Shown: in pieces, positions 8,363 through 16,615 of the stretch | How positions within the stretch are numbered: the first letter of the stretch is position 1 | How the letters are laid out: every line of letters begins with the position of its first letter | Assembly (NCBI GenBank): GCA_022340585.1 | Contig: JAJDNS010000053.1 | Location: 1-64,000, forward strand | Reading direction: 5' to 3' | DNA length: 64,000 nucleotides | Origin: Acidobacteriota bacterium | GTDB lineage: Bacteria > Acidobacteriota > Vicinamibacteria > Fen-336 | Notes under the pieces: model-generated | Told to the model about the DNA's origin: nothing | Databases searched by the model: none | The model's input: only the letters and a program-made list of their open reading frames with translations | Made by a program: the position numbers and the translations under genes

Positions 8363-9217
8363 TCAGTCGTACGTGCAGCGGCCGAGGTCGGGCTTCACGT
8401 AGTAGGTCTTGTAGTTCGAGGCCTTCGGGTCGGTGCAGCCGACGAGAGGCAGGAGCTCCACCTTGCGGAACTCCACCGGGTGGCTCTCGGCCTGGAGCGA
8501 GATCGAGCCCTCCTCGATCAGCTGCCCGTCCGTCCACACCGCGGGGTCGAAGCCGGCCACGTTCCCGCCGCCCATCTGCGACATCTCGTAGGCGAGGACC
8601 TCTTCCCCGTTGATGAGGTGACGCACGCTGGCGGCGCCGTGAACGATGGCCTCCGCTGTCACCCACTGGTCACCGGTGAGGATCCTGGAGCTGGAGCTCA
8701 CACAGTGCTCGGTCACCAGCTTGTCGCCCATCACCACGTTCGTGCCCGGAGTGCAGAGGTTCCCGGTGGTCCGGTCGCGCTCGCCTCCCAGGAGCTGCAC
8801 CTCGATGGAGATCGGGAAGTCCTGGTCCTTCTTCATGGTCTCCGCGGGCTGCCCGTGGATCATGATCCCGCTGTTGCGGAACGCCCACTCCGGGCCACCG
8901 GGGGCCTGCTCGCCCACGAAGCGGTACTCGACGCGGATCCGGTAGTACGAGTAGACCTTCTCGGTGAACAGGTGCCCGAACCGTCCATCGAAGTCGCCTT
9001 CGTACTTGTCGTAGGACATCTTCAGAACGCCGCCTTCCACGCGGAAGGTGTCCGCGTGGTTGTCTCCGACCTCGAAGCCGGTGATCTTCGGCACCCACCC
9101 GTCCAGGTTCTTGCCGTTGAAGAGAGGGATCCACTCCTCCGTGTCGGAGTCGCCGGCGATGGCGCCAGCAGGAACGAGCCAGACGACAAGGAGAGCGGCA
9201 ACGCAGGTTCTCATCAT
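8363..9217 (-). CDS. exported DUF1080 (3-keto-disaccharide hydrolase-like) protein
   Basis: This 284-aa protein has a signal peptide (MMRTCVAALLVVWLVPAGAIA) and one DUF1080 concanavalin-like domain, starting EWIPLFNGKNLDGWVPK and including RNSGIMIHGQP and EVQLLGG. Some DUF1080 proteins hydrolyse 3-keto-glycosides; activity here is not proven. After the domain comes an unusual tail, GCTDPKASNYKTYYVKPD followed by a CTYD terminus, resembling the short Asp/Cys repeats (GCTDPxAxNY...CTY) seen at the ends of secreted proteins. It is convergent with the S9 peptidase and lies 60 bp downstream of the metalloprotease on the same strand. Confidence 0.9.
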   Translation of the reverse strand: MMRTCVAALLVVWLVPAGAIAGDSDTEEWIPLFNGKNLDGWVPKITGFEVGDNHADTFRVEGGVLKMSYDKYEGDFDGRFGHLFTEKVYSYYRIRVEYRFVGEQAPGGPEWAFRNSGIMIHGQPAETMKKDQDFPISIEVQLLGGERDRTTGNLCTPGTNVVMGDKLVTEHCVSSSSRILTGDQWVTAEAIVHGAASVRHLINGEEVLAYEMSQMGGGNVAGFDPAVWTDGQLIEEGSISLQAESHPVEFRKVELLPLVGCTDPKASNYKTYYVKPDLGRCTYD

Positions 9218-9277
9218 GGATCCGAGCCTCCTGTCACGGCCGCAAGACTATCTCGTTCGGTGCCCGGGGCGCACCTC

Positions 9278-10147
9278 TCAGTCGATGATCACCGTGTACC
9301 GGGGCGAGCCGGCCGCGGCCGCGCCCAGCTCCGGGGCCCGGTCCGGGGGACGGTTGCCTGCCTCGCGATGGAAGTAGATCAAGTGCAGGGCGATGGCCTC
9401 GTTCCTCTGATACTCGTCGAACGTCGTTCCCCGGCCCTCGGCCGGTGTCATGACATCGCCCACGTCCGGGGAGTGGGCCAGGCCGATGATGTGCCCCATC
9501 TCGTGCAGGAAGGTGTTGTGGTAGCTGGAGCCCGGTCCCCCGGTGATCTCCTGGCGATTGACGAAGGAGATGGTGCCGCCGGTGATCGTCGCCCCCCGGA
9601 ACGAGAGACGGGCCTCGGCGACCGCCTGCAGGTCGGCCACGCTCGGGTCGACTTCGATGTGGACCTCGCCCCCGGCGCCGATCGCGGCCTGGAGCCCGGT
9701 GCGGCGCTGGATCTCGTCGAGGACTTGCCGGGCCCGGGAGCGGACGGCGCCGTCGTTGGCCAGGGCGCCGTCCAGGGTCAGGGTGAAGGAGGGCTGGTCC
9801 CAGCGCACCATGCGGAAGGAGCCGTCTTCGAACTCCCAGTCGTAGACCAGCTCGCGCACGTACGCCGGCTGGGCCGGCCACAGGGCGATGGGCTCGAGCT
9901 CGTAGCGCTGCTCACGGGCCAGAAACCCCGAAGCACGGACGACGACCCCCTGCCCGAGGCCCACGATGGGGGGGGTGGCCTCGGCCGCCACCGGCTGCTC
10001 GTTCCACCCGTTGATCACCTGGGGCGCCTCGGCCGCCGGTGTGGGAGTGGGCGTGGGCTGGGGAGTCGGGTTCGAGGGCGAGCCCCCGCAGCTCCAGCTG
10101 AGGACGAGGGGTCCGGCGACGGCGATCAGCAGCAACACTCGCTTCAT
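9278..10147 (-). CDS. matrixin-like zinc metalloprotease, probable lipoprotein
   Basis: This 289-aa protein begins with a hydrophobic signal ending in SWSCGGS, followed by a Pro/Thr linker (PTPQPTPTPTP). That pattern is typical of a lipid-anchored protein, although the lipobox is not canonical. The catalytic centre is complete: HEMGHIIGLAH gives His215, Glu216, His219 and His225, and VMTP after it is the Met-turn of metzincins. The start is the ATG next to a GGAG-type ribosome site. It lies 120 bp downstream of the DUF2063 gene on the same strand and could be the last gene of the bufferin operon. Its substrate is unknown. Confidence 0.85.
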   Translation of the reverse strand: MKRVLLLIAVAGPLVLSWSCGGSPSNPTPQPTPTPTPAAEAPQVINGWNEQPVAAEATPPIVGLGQGVVVRASGFLAREQRYELEPIALWPAQPAYVRELVYDWEFEDGSFRMVRWDQPSFTLTLDGALANDGAVRSRARQVLDEIQRRTGLQAAIGAGGEVHIEVDPSVADLQAVAEARLSFRGATITGGTISFVNRQEITGGPGSSYHNTFLHEMGHIIGLAHSPDVGDVMTPAEGRGTTFDEYQRNEAIALHLIYFHREAGNRPPDRAPELGAAAAGSPRYTVIID

Positions 10148-10267
10148 GTGACGCTCCGCGTTGATTGTCGACCCGACGGGCGCCGCCTGCAAAGCGCACG
10201 TCGCCGGTACCGGGAATTCGCCGGCACGGCGAGCCGGCCACGCGCGGGCCGCCGTCCTTGCGGGCAG

Positions 10268-11104
10268 CTAGAGCTCGACTCCCCGGAACGCTGCGGCCCG
10301 GGCCCACTCGCGGAACCAGGCGAAGACCTGGTCGCCGGAGGGGCGGGGGCGTGAGCGCCTCAGGCACTCCTCGACGGCCTCGCCGACCGTCAGACCTTCG
10401 GCCAGCCCCGAGAGGAGGCGGAACGCCGGCCGCGTGAGGGGCACGCGGTAGACGGCGTAGTCCCGGCGACACACCGCGACCCACGAGGGGCGGCGGCGCG
10501 GGAGGGGATGGTCGTGGTCGTCGCCCCGAAGCGAGTCGAGGTAGAGCCCGGCGTTGTAGTCGAGGGCCAGGAGCCGGAAGGCGGCGGTCGGAACGAGACG
10601 CGCCCGTTCCCAGGCGTCGGGCGGGACGGCGGCCAGGTTCTCCTCGGTCAGCGTCGGGGTCTCGGGGGCGTCGAAGGCCTCGGTGATCGCCCACTCCAGG
10701 CGGGCCAGGTCGCGGCAGAAGCCGGCGTGCGAGATCCGTGGCGCGCGGGACACGTACTCGGCCAGCTCGCGTCCCAGGACGTTCAGGGTGTAGCTGCGCG
10801 AGGGGTGGGCCTCGACGTAGCCCCGGACGAGCCGACGCCACCGCTGCGGCCCGAGGAAGTGGGCGAGACCGGGGTAGTCGGTCTCCAGGGCCTCCTCCAT
10901 GCGGAGGAGGTACATGTCGTGGTAGATCCCCACCCGCTCCGCCGGGGCCAGGGTCTTCGAGGGCAGGACGACGTCGCCCAGGCGGTCCGGAGCAACCAGG
11001 GAGGCCGCCTCGGAGGACGCCAGGGCCTGGCCGGTGCGTCCGGGATGCACGATCACGCTCTGCATCCAGCGTTGCAGGCCTCCCAGGGCCAGGCTAGGCG
11101 CCAT
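10268..11104 (-). CDS. bufC: DUF2063 protein, BufC/HvfC-type partner of a DUF692 enzyme
   Basis: This 278-aa cytoplasmic protein has an N-terminal DUF2063 domain: LGGLQRWMQSVIVHP, then ERVGIYHDMYLLRMEEAL, DYPGLAHFLG and YVEAHPSRSYTLNVLGREL. In bufferin/Hvf operons this protein recruits the precursor peptide to the DUF692 enzyme. The C-terminal half carries RVPLTRPAFRLLSGLAEG, a winged-helix-like segment common in this family. Its ATG overlaps the end of the DUF692 gene by 11 nt, so translation is coupled. The symbol is given by family and context. Confidence 0.85.
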   Translation of the reverse strand: MAPSLALGGLQRWMQSVIVHPGRTGQALASSEAASLVAPDRLGDVVLPSKTLAPAERVGIYHDMYLLRMEEALETDYPGLAHFLGPQRWRRLVRGYVEAHPSRSYTLNVLGRELAEYVSRAPRISHAGFCRDLARLEWAITEAFDAPETPTLTEENLAAVPPDAWERARLVPTAAFRLLALDYNAGLYLDSLRGDDHDHPLPRRRPSWVAVCRRDYAVYRVPLTRPAFRLLSGLAEGLTVGEAVEECLRRSRPRPSGDQVFAWFREWARAAAFRGVEL

Positions 11105-11942
11105 GGGTCCCCGTCGCGGCGGCAGCCCGCCGATGGAGGTGCGCCCGGCGGGCCTCGAGGACCACCTGGTCGAGGGGCGGGATGTCCGCGTCCCACTCGA
11201 AGAGCGTGGAGACGAGCCCGGTGCGGGCGGTGGCGCGCGCGTAGAGGGCCCAGACCTCCTCGAGGGCCGGCCCGCTGTGGGTGTCGACGATGTGGGTGCC
11301 CTTGTTCGTGTGGCCGGCCAGGTGGTACTGCACGACGCGATCGGCGGGAATCGCGTCGATGTACCCCTCGGCGCTGAAGCCGTGGTTGAACGCGCTCACG
11401 TAGACGTTGTTGACGTCCAGGAGAAGGCCGCAGTCGGCCTCGGCAGCCAGCCGGGCCAGGAAGTCCCACTCCGTGATCGTCGAGGACGCGAAGGCGAGGT
11501 AGGTCGACGGGTTCTCGAGAACCAGGGGCCGCTCGAGAACGTCCTGCACCTCCCGCACCCGTGCGATCACGTGGCGCAGCGTGGCCTCGTCGTAAGGCAG
11601 CGGAAGGAGGTCGTGGGTGTTGCGGCCGAGAACGCCCGTCCAGCAGAGGTGGTCGGACACCCAGTGGGCGTTCGTGCGCTCGGCCAGCCCCTTGAGCTTC
11701 CGGAGGTAGCCGTGGTCGAGGGGATCGGTGCTGCCCACGGACAGCGAGACCCCGTGCAGGGCCACCGGATAGCGCTCGGCCACCTGGTCGAGGATGAAGA
11801 GCGGGCGCCCCCCGGTGTCCATGTAGTTCTCGGACAGGACCTCGAACCAGTCCACCTCGGGCGCGCCCGAGAGGATCTGGCCGAAGTGCACGGGGCGGAG
11901 GCCGATGCCGACCCCGAGGTCAGGTATGCCGAATCGGTTCAT
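11094..11942 (-). CDS. bufB: DUF692 multinuclear iron oxidase, BufB/HvfB type
   Basis: Family knowledge: DUF692 enzymes (MbnB, TglH, BufB/HvfB) use a two- or three-iron centre and O2 to modify cysteines in a precursor peptide. This 282-aa protein has the full-length TIM-barrel features: GVGIGLRPVHFGQIL, WFEVLSENYMDTGG, ALHGVSLSVGSTDPL, WVSDHLCWTG, LENPSTY, LLLDVNNVYVSA and HLAGHTNKGTHIVDTH, which contain the His, Asp and Glu metal ligands. The start is the ATG after GGGAGG. It follows the Cys-rich precursor and overlaps its DUF2063 partner. No MbnC or TglI gene is present, so this is the bufferin branch, not methanobactin. Confidence 0.92.
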   Translation of the reverse strand: MNRFGIPDLGVGIGLRPVHFGQILSGAPEVDWFEVLSENYMDTGGRPLFILDQVAERYPVALHGVSLSVGSTDPLDHGYLRKLKGLAERTNAHWVSDHLCWTGVLGRNTHDLLPLPYDEATLRHVIARVREVQDVLERPLVLENPSTYLAFASSTITEWDFLARLAAEADCGLLLDVNNVYVSAFNHGFSAEGYIDAIPADRVVQYHLAGHTNKGTHIVDTHSGPALEEVWALYARATARTGLVSTLFEWDADIPPLDQVVLEARRAHLHRRAAAATGTHGA

Positions 11943-12005
11943 GAGTGCGCCTCCCGAGGGCCGCGACCCGGCGCGGGCCGCGGCCCCCACGAGAGACCGG
12001 GGCGA

Positions 12006-12362
12006 TCAGGCGTCCTTCAGCGGAACCGCGCAGCCGCCCTTGCCCTTGCAGGAGTTCTTGCCGGCGCAGCCGTTGTCGCCCGACTTGCAGCCACCCTGGC
12101 CCTTGCACTCGTTCTGGCCCTTGCACTCGTGATGCGAGGCGGTGGCACAGCCGCCCTTGCCCTTGCAGGAGTTCTTGCCGGCGCAGCCGTTGTCGCCCGA
12201 CTTGCAGCCCCCCTGCCCCTTGCACTCGTTGTGGCCCTTGCAGGCGTGCTTCGCGCCCCCCTCGGACTCCTCGCCGGCGGCCAGCTTCGTGCTGGCGGCA
12301 AGCCCGGCTCCAAGTCCGGCGACGGCGGCACCCATGACCTTCGTGAAATCTCTGCGCTTCAT
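12006..12362 (-). CDS. bufA: BufA2-type Cys-rich bufferin precursor, internally duplicated
   Basis: This 118-aa precursor has a Tat signal (KRRDFTK then GAAVAGLGAGLAAS), so it should be exported folded after modification. The mature part has 12 cysteines at 41, 47, 53, 60, 66, 72 and 80, 86, 92, 99, 105, 111, forming two 6-Cys modules with identical 6-6-7-6-6 spacing, each built of CKGxNxCKGxGGCK and CAGKNSCKGKGGC. Bufferins bind metal, chiefly copper, after the DUF692 enzyme converts cysteines to thiooxazoles; that chemistry here is inferred from family. The start follows AGGAGG. The next genes on the same strand are the DUF692 enzyme and its partner. The two modules are near-identical at DNA level, so the duplication is recent or under gene conversion. 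Confidence 0.92.
   Translation of the reverse strand: MKRRDFTKVMGAAVAGLGAGLAASTKLAAGEESEGGAKHACKGHNECKGQGGCKSGDNGCAGKNSCKGKGGCATASHHECKGQNECKGQGGCKSGDNGCAGKNSCKGKGGCAVPLKDA
12027..12242 (-). repeat. tandem 99-bp duplication inside bufA
   Basis: The 99-bp segments 12144-12242 and 12027-12125 encode the two 6-Cys modules and differ at only a few bases (for example CCA/CCC and GTTCTGG/GTTGTGG in top-strand reading). They are separated by 18 bp encoding TASHHE. The frame is kept. Confidence 0.9.
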
Positions 12363-12487
12363 CCCGGAAATCCTCCTGTGCTTCTCTCCCCCGGTCGCCG
12401 GATCGCACGGGACGAAGCTCCCCGCGCTCGGGGGCTGCCTCCTGCTTTCCTTAGCTTTCGGGGCTTCCATACTCAGGCTATACGAAT

Positions 12488-12510
12488 TTGAAAACGAGTG
12501 CCAGTTTCAA
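12488..12510. promoter_or_regulatory. Fur-box-like 23-bp palindrome
   Basis: The arms TTGAAA and TTTCAA frame an imperfect palindrome centred at 12499. By eye it matches the well-known TTGAAAATGA.../...TCATTTTCAA type of Fur box at 18 of 23 positions. It lies in an AT-rich island between the divergent bufA (126 bp away) and PQQ dehydrogenase (98 bp away) genes and could control either. Metal-responsive control by a Fur-family protein is inference. Confidence 0.5.
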
Positions 12511-12608
12511 TCTATTCCCTTCTTCCTCGGGTGCTGGCCCGGAGCCGACCGGCTCCGGGACCCGGGGAGCTTGCCCAGGGCCCCCGCGAGCTTCTATCCT
12601 CCCCCGCC

Positions 12609-14753
12609 ATGAGACCCCCCGCCTGGCCACTGGCCGCCGCCGCTGTTGCTGTCTCCGTCGCCTGCGCCGGAGGGGCCCGTCCGCCCGGGCCCTCCCCCGC
12701 CGAGCGCGAGTGGCGGACCCACGGGGGCGACCCGGGGCACACCCAGCACTCGTCCCTCGGCCAGATCGACACAAAGAACGTCTCCCGGCTGCGGGTGGCC
12801 TGGACCTACCGCACGGGTGACGCGCGCGCGGAGGGTCGCTCCCAGATCCAGTGCAACCCCATCGTGGTCGAGGGCGCTCTCTACGCGACCACCACGCGGG
12901 TGGAGACGTTCGCCCTCGACGCCGCCACCGGCCGCGAGCTCTGGAGGTTCAACCCCTACGGCGCCGGGGCCGAGGCCCAGGCCGAGGGCCTCGCGGTCAA
13001 TCGAGGGGTGGTGTACTGGAGCGACGGTGAGGACCGCCGGATCCTGGTCACCGCGGGGCAGCGCCTCTTCGCCCTGGACGCCCGCCGCGGAAAGCCGGTG
13101 CCCGGCTTCGGCCAGAACGGAAGCGTCGACCTGCGGGAGGGGCTCGACCGGGACCCGGCGGACCTCTTCGTGGTCTCCACGACCCCGGGGGCGGTCTACC
13201 GCGACCTGCTGATCCTCGGGACCCGGGTGCACGAGGGCCCCGGGCCCTCCGCGCCGGGCCACGTCCGGGCCTACGACGTCCGCACCGGTGCCATCCGCTG
13301 GACCTTCCGCACCATCCCGCGGCCGGGGGAGTACGGCCACGAGACGTGGCCCGAGGACGCCTGGAGGGACGTGGGGGGGGCCAACGCCTGGAGCGGGATC
13401 AGCGTGGACCACGAGCGCGGGCTCGTGTTCCTTCCCACCGGCTCGCCCGCGTGGGACTTCTGGGGGGGCGACCGACACGGGGCCAACCTCTTCGGGAACT
13501 GCGTTCTCGCCCTGAACGCGGCCACCGGCGAGCGGGCCTGGCACTTCCAGACCGTGCACCACGATCTCTGGGACCGGGACCTGCCGCAGGCCCCGGTGCT
13601 GGTCACGGTGAGGCGCCACGGGCGCGAGATCGACGCCGTGGCCCAGGCCACGAAGTCGGGATACGTCTTCGTGCTCGATCGTGAGACCGGGGAGCCTCTC
13701 TTCCCCGTGGAGGAGCGCCCGTTCCCCGCGTCGGATCTGAAGGGTGAGAAGACGTGGCCCACTCAGCCCCTCCCGGTGAAGCCGCCTCCGTTCGCCCGGC
13801 AGATCCTCACCGAGGAAGGCGTCACGGACCTCTCCCCCGAGGCGAGAGCCGCGGTCCTCGAGCGCCTGCGCCAGGTGCGGAGCGGGGGTCAGTTCGTGCC
13901 CCCGAGCACCCAGGGCACGGTCATCTACCCCGGGTTCGACGGTGGGGCCGAGTGGGGTGGGTCGGCCTGGGACCCCGAGACACGGCTTCTCTACGTGAAC
14001 GCCAACGAGATGGCCTGGATCCTGGAGATGCTCGAGCTGCCTCCGCCGGGAGAGGCCGGGGCCCGCGGCGCACGCGTCTACACCCAGCACTGCACGGTGT
14101 GCCACGGGATCGACAAGAGGGGCGATCCCGAGGGCCAGTTCCCGCCGGTGGACGACCTGAAGGATCGGCTGACTCGCGGGGACGTCGTGGCCCTGATCGA
14201 GAAGGGAAGGGGGGCCATGCCCGCTTTCGCCTTCCTGTCTCCCGCCGAGCGTGACGCGGTGGCGGCGCACCTCCTCGGGGAGGACGAGCCGGACGACACG
14301 AAGGGCGAGGCGGCCGCGGCCGGCCGACCCTACACCCACCTCGGGTACAACCGTTTCCTCGACCCCGACGGGTACCCGGCAGTGAAGCCCCCGTGGGGCA
14401 CGCTCAACGCCATCGACCTCGACGCCGGGGAGATCCGCTGGACGGTGCCCCTCGGGGAGCTGCCGGAGCTGACCGAGAGGGGGATCCCGCCCACCGGCAC
14501 CGAGAACTACGGCGGCCCCATCGTGACCGCGGGCGGGCTGATCTTCATCGGGGCCACCAGGGACGAGAAGTTCCGGGCTTTCGACAAGCGCACGGGGAGG
14601 GTGCTCTGGGAGACCTCGCTCCCCGCCGGGGGATACGCGACCCCCGCGACCTACGAGACGGGCGGGAAGCAGTACGTGGTGATCGCCGCCGGGGGCGGCA
14701 AGATGGGGACGAAGTCGGGAGACGCCTACGTGGCGTTCGCCCTTCCGGACTGA
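12609..14753 (+). CDS. PQQ-dependent dehydrogenase with inserted cytochrome c domain
   Basis: This 714-aa exported quinoprotein oxidises an alcohol or sugar substrate and passes electrons through its own haem. The signal region ends [11 protein letters not shown], possibly a lipoprotein. An eight-bladed PQQ propeller starts at [16 protein letters not shown], with blades such as DAATGRELW and [15 protein letters not shown] class I cytochrome c domain is inserted near 480-560 with CTVCH at 495-499 and a candidate distal Met in [10 protein letters not shown]; the final blades follow ([25 protein letters not shown]). TATCCT sits 8 nt before the ATG and no ribosome site is visible, so the mRNA may be leaderless. 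PQQ synthesis genes are not in the window. Confidence 0.92.
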   Translation: MRPPAWPLAAAAVAVSVACAGGARPPGPSPAEREWRTHGGDPGHTQHSSLGQIDTKNVSRLRVAWTYRTGDARAEGRSQIQCNPIVVEGALYATTTRVETFALDAATGRELWRFNPYGAGAEAQAEGLAVNRGVVYWSDGEDRRILVTAGQRLFALDARRGKPVPGFGQNGSVDLREGLDRDPADLFVVSTTPGAVYRDLLILGTRVHEGPGPSAPGHVRAYDVRTGAIRWTFRTIPRPGEYGHETWPEDAWRDVGGANAWSGISVDHERGLVFLPTGSPAWDFWGGDRHGANLFGNCVLALNAATGERAWHFQTVHHDLWDRDLPQAPVLVTVRRHGREIDAVAQATKSGYVFVLDRETGEPLFPVEERPFPASDLKGEKTWPTQPLPVKPPPFARQILTEEGVTDLSPEARAAVLERLRQVRSGGQFVPPSTQGTVIYPGFDGGAEWGGSAWDPETRLLYVNANEMAWILEMLELPPPGEAGARGARVYTQHCTVCHGIDKRGDPEGQFPPVDDLKDRLTRGDVVALIEKGRGAMPAFAFLSPAERDAVAAHLLGEDEPDDTKGEAAAAGRPYTHLGYNRFLDPDGYPAVKPPWGTLNAIDLDAGEIRWTVPLGELPELTERGIPPTGTENYGGPIVTAGGLIFIGATRDEKFRAFDKRTGRVLWETSLPAGGYATPATYETGGKQYVVIAAGGGKMGTKSGDAYVAFALPD

Positions 14754-14767
14754 CGTCGGAGGGGTGG

Positions 14768-14797
14768 ATGACATCCCGGGGCCCCTGCCGGTACACT
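14768..14797 (+). promoter_or_regulatory. sigma-70-like promoter of the Tat aldo/keto reductase
   Basis: ATGACA (14768-14773) and TACACT (14792-14797) are separated by 18 bp, close to TTGACA and TATAAT, and lie 84 bp before the start codon. Confidence 0.45.
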
Positions 14798-14881
14798 GGG
14801 GGCCAGGTACCCCGGTCAGAACCAGAGTCGCCGTGCCCGGCTCTCCCTGTCGTGGACGAACAGAGAGATCAAGGAGTGGAC

Positions 14882-15793
14882 ATGAAGAAGCACACGCGTC
14901 GCGCCTTCCTGAGGACCTCGGCCGGCGGCGCCGGCCTCCTCGCCGCCGCCCCCTCCCTGCTGGAGGCTCTCGACGCCGGCCGGACGACGAGCTTCGCCGG
15001 CAGCGACGTGGTGACCCTCGGCAAGACCGGGATCAAGGTGTCCCGACTCGCCCAGGGCACCGGCTTCAACGGAGGCAGCCAGTCCTCGGCTCACACCCGC
15101 CTGGGCCAGGAGGCCTTCAGCCGCCTGCTGCACCACAGCCTCGACGAGGGCGTGACCTTCCTGGACATGGCCGACCTCTACGGCTCGCACCCCTACGTGC
15201 TCAAGACGGTCAAGGACGTGCCCCGGGACAACCTCGTCTACCTCAGCAAGCTCTGGCCACGCAAGGAGGACTGGATCACGCCCTCCGGCGGCGCCAAGCG
15301 CGAGGTGACCCGCTTCCTCAAGGAGCTCGGGACCGACCACCTCGACGTGTGCCTCATTCACTGCATGTTGAACGACCAGTGGCCGACGGAGTACGAGCAC
15401 ATCCGGGACGAGCTGTCCCAGCTCAAGGAGAGCGGTGAGGTCCGTGCCGTCGGCGTCTCCTGCCACGACTTCGGGGCCCTGAAGGTCGCGGCCGAGCATC
15501 CCTGGGTCGACGTGATCTTCGCGCGCATCAACGACAAGGGCGGGCGAGAGTACTCGTGCGACGCCTCGGCCCCCGAGGTGGCGGAAGTTCTCAAGACCGC
15601 CCGGGCCAACGGCAAGGCGGTGGTGGGCATGAAGATCTTCGGCGCCGGCAAGCTGGTCGAGCCCGAGGAGAAGGACGCGTCGCTGAAGTACGTGTTCGGG
15701 AACGACCTCGTGGACGCGGTGACGATCGGGATGCTCAGCACGGACCAGGTGGACGACACGCTCCAGCGGATGGCCCGGGTCCGGGTGTCCTGA
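14882..15793 (+). CDS. Tat-exported aldo/keto reductase
   Basis: This 303-aa AKR-fold protein has a twin-arginine signal (TRRAFLRTS, then a hydrophobic Ala-rich stretch), so it is probably exported folded with its cofactor. The start follows AAGGAG. The reductase domain begins DVVTLGKTGIKVSRLAQGTG; the catalytic set is Asp/Tyr in FLDMADLYGSHPYV, Lys in YLSKLWPRK and His in VCLIHCMLND. The family normally uses NADPH, which is scarce in the periplasm, so the physiological cofactor or role is unclear. It follows the PQQ dehydrogenase by 128 bp but has its own promoter. Confidence 0.9.
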   Translation: MKKHTRRAFLRTSAGGAGLLAAAPSLLEALDAGRTTSFAGSDVVTLGKTGIKVSRLAQGTGFNGGSQSSAHTRLGQEAFSRLLHHSLDEGVTFLDMADLYGSHPYVLKTVKDVPRDNLVYLSKLWPRKEDWITPSGGAKREVTRFLKELGTDHLDVCLIHCMLNDQWPTEYEHIRDELSQLKESGEVRAVGVSCHDFGALKVAAEHPWVDVIFARINDKGGREYSCDASAPEVAEVLKTARANGKAVVGMKIFGAGKLVEPEEKDASLKYVFGNDLVDAVTIGMLSTDQVDDTLQRMARVRVS

Positions 15794-15821
15794 CGGCCGG
15801 CAAGCCGGAGGATGGCTCAGC

Positions 15822-16604
15822 TCACCAGAGCGTGTAGCCGCCGTCGATGACGATGGCGGCGCCGGTCATGTAGGCCGACGCCGGGCTGGCCAGGTAGACG
15901 GCCAGGGGTCCCAGCTCGGCGGGTTCGCCGGCCCGGCCCACCGGAATGCCCTCGACGATGGCGGCAATCACCTCCGGCCTCTTCTCGTTCCACTCCCGGT
16001 TCGTGTCGGTCATGAACAGCCCGGGGCAGATGGCGTTCACCGTGATCCCGTGGGGGGCCCAGTCCGCGGCCGCGGCGCGGGTGAAGTGGATCATGGCGGC
16101 CTTCGTCGTCTCGTAGGAGCGGCCCCCGATCCCCCGGTTGGCGATGAGACCGCTCATGGAGGCGATGTTGATGATGCGGCCGCCCTCGCCGCGCTCCAGC
16201 ATCGCGGTCCCGACCATACGGGTCCCGATGACGCAGGTGTTCAGATTCAGGTCGATGGCCTCCTGCCAGCTGGCCTGGGACTCCTCCTCGATGGGCTCGG
16301 CGGTCACCCGGTTCCCGAGGTTGTTGACCAGGATGTGGATCGGACCGTGATCGTCCAGGAGCTGCCGGAAGGCCTTCTCACACGCCTCGGGCCCGCCCAT
16401 GTCCGCCTCGAGGGTGCCGGCCTTCCGGCCGTGGGCCCGGATGTCGGCGGCGGTCCTGTCAAGGGTGTCCCGGTGGCGCCCGGTGACGACCACGTCGGCG
16501 CCGGCCTCGGCGAAGGCCAGGGCGATCTCCCGGCCCAGCCCGCGGCTGGCCCCGGTCACGAGGGCGGTCTTCCCGTCGAGGCGGAACCGATCGAACACAC
16601 CCAT
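15822..16604 (-). CDS. short-chain dehydrogenase/reductase (SDR)
   Basis: This 260-aa cytoplasmic classical SDR has a Rossmann cofactor site TGASRGLGREIA, the NNLGN turn, the catalytic Ser in INIASMSG and the YETTK active-site Tyr/Lys. It ends with the usual VIDGGYTLW. After the cofactor motif an Arg (VTGRHRD) suggests NADP(H). The start follows GAGGAGG. It lies 11 bp downstream of a Gfo/Idh/MocA oxidoreductase gene in the same direction, so the two are probably one operon for sugar or polyol oxidation. The substrate is not evident. Confidence 0.93.
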   Translation of the reverse strand: MGVFDRFRLDGKTALVTGASRGLGREIALAFAEAGADVVVTGRHRDTLDRTAADIRAHGRKAGTLEADMGGPEACEKAFRQLLDDHGPIHILVNNLGNRVTAEPIEEESQASWQEAIDLNLNTCVIGTRMVGTAMLERGEGGRIINIASMSGLIANRGIGGRSYETTKAAMIHFTRAAAADWAPHGITVNAICPGLFMTDTNREWNEKRPEVIAAIVEGIPVGRAGEPAELGPLAVYLASPASAYMTGAAIVIDGGYTLW

Positions 16605-16615
16605 CTCTCTCCTCC

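Noticed and set aside
11094-11942. DUF692 gene as methanobactin MbnB
   Set aside because: There is no MbnA-like short precursor or MbnC; the CKGxN repeats and the DUF2063 partner fit the bufferin branch.
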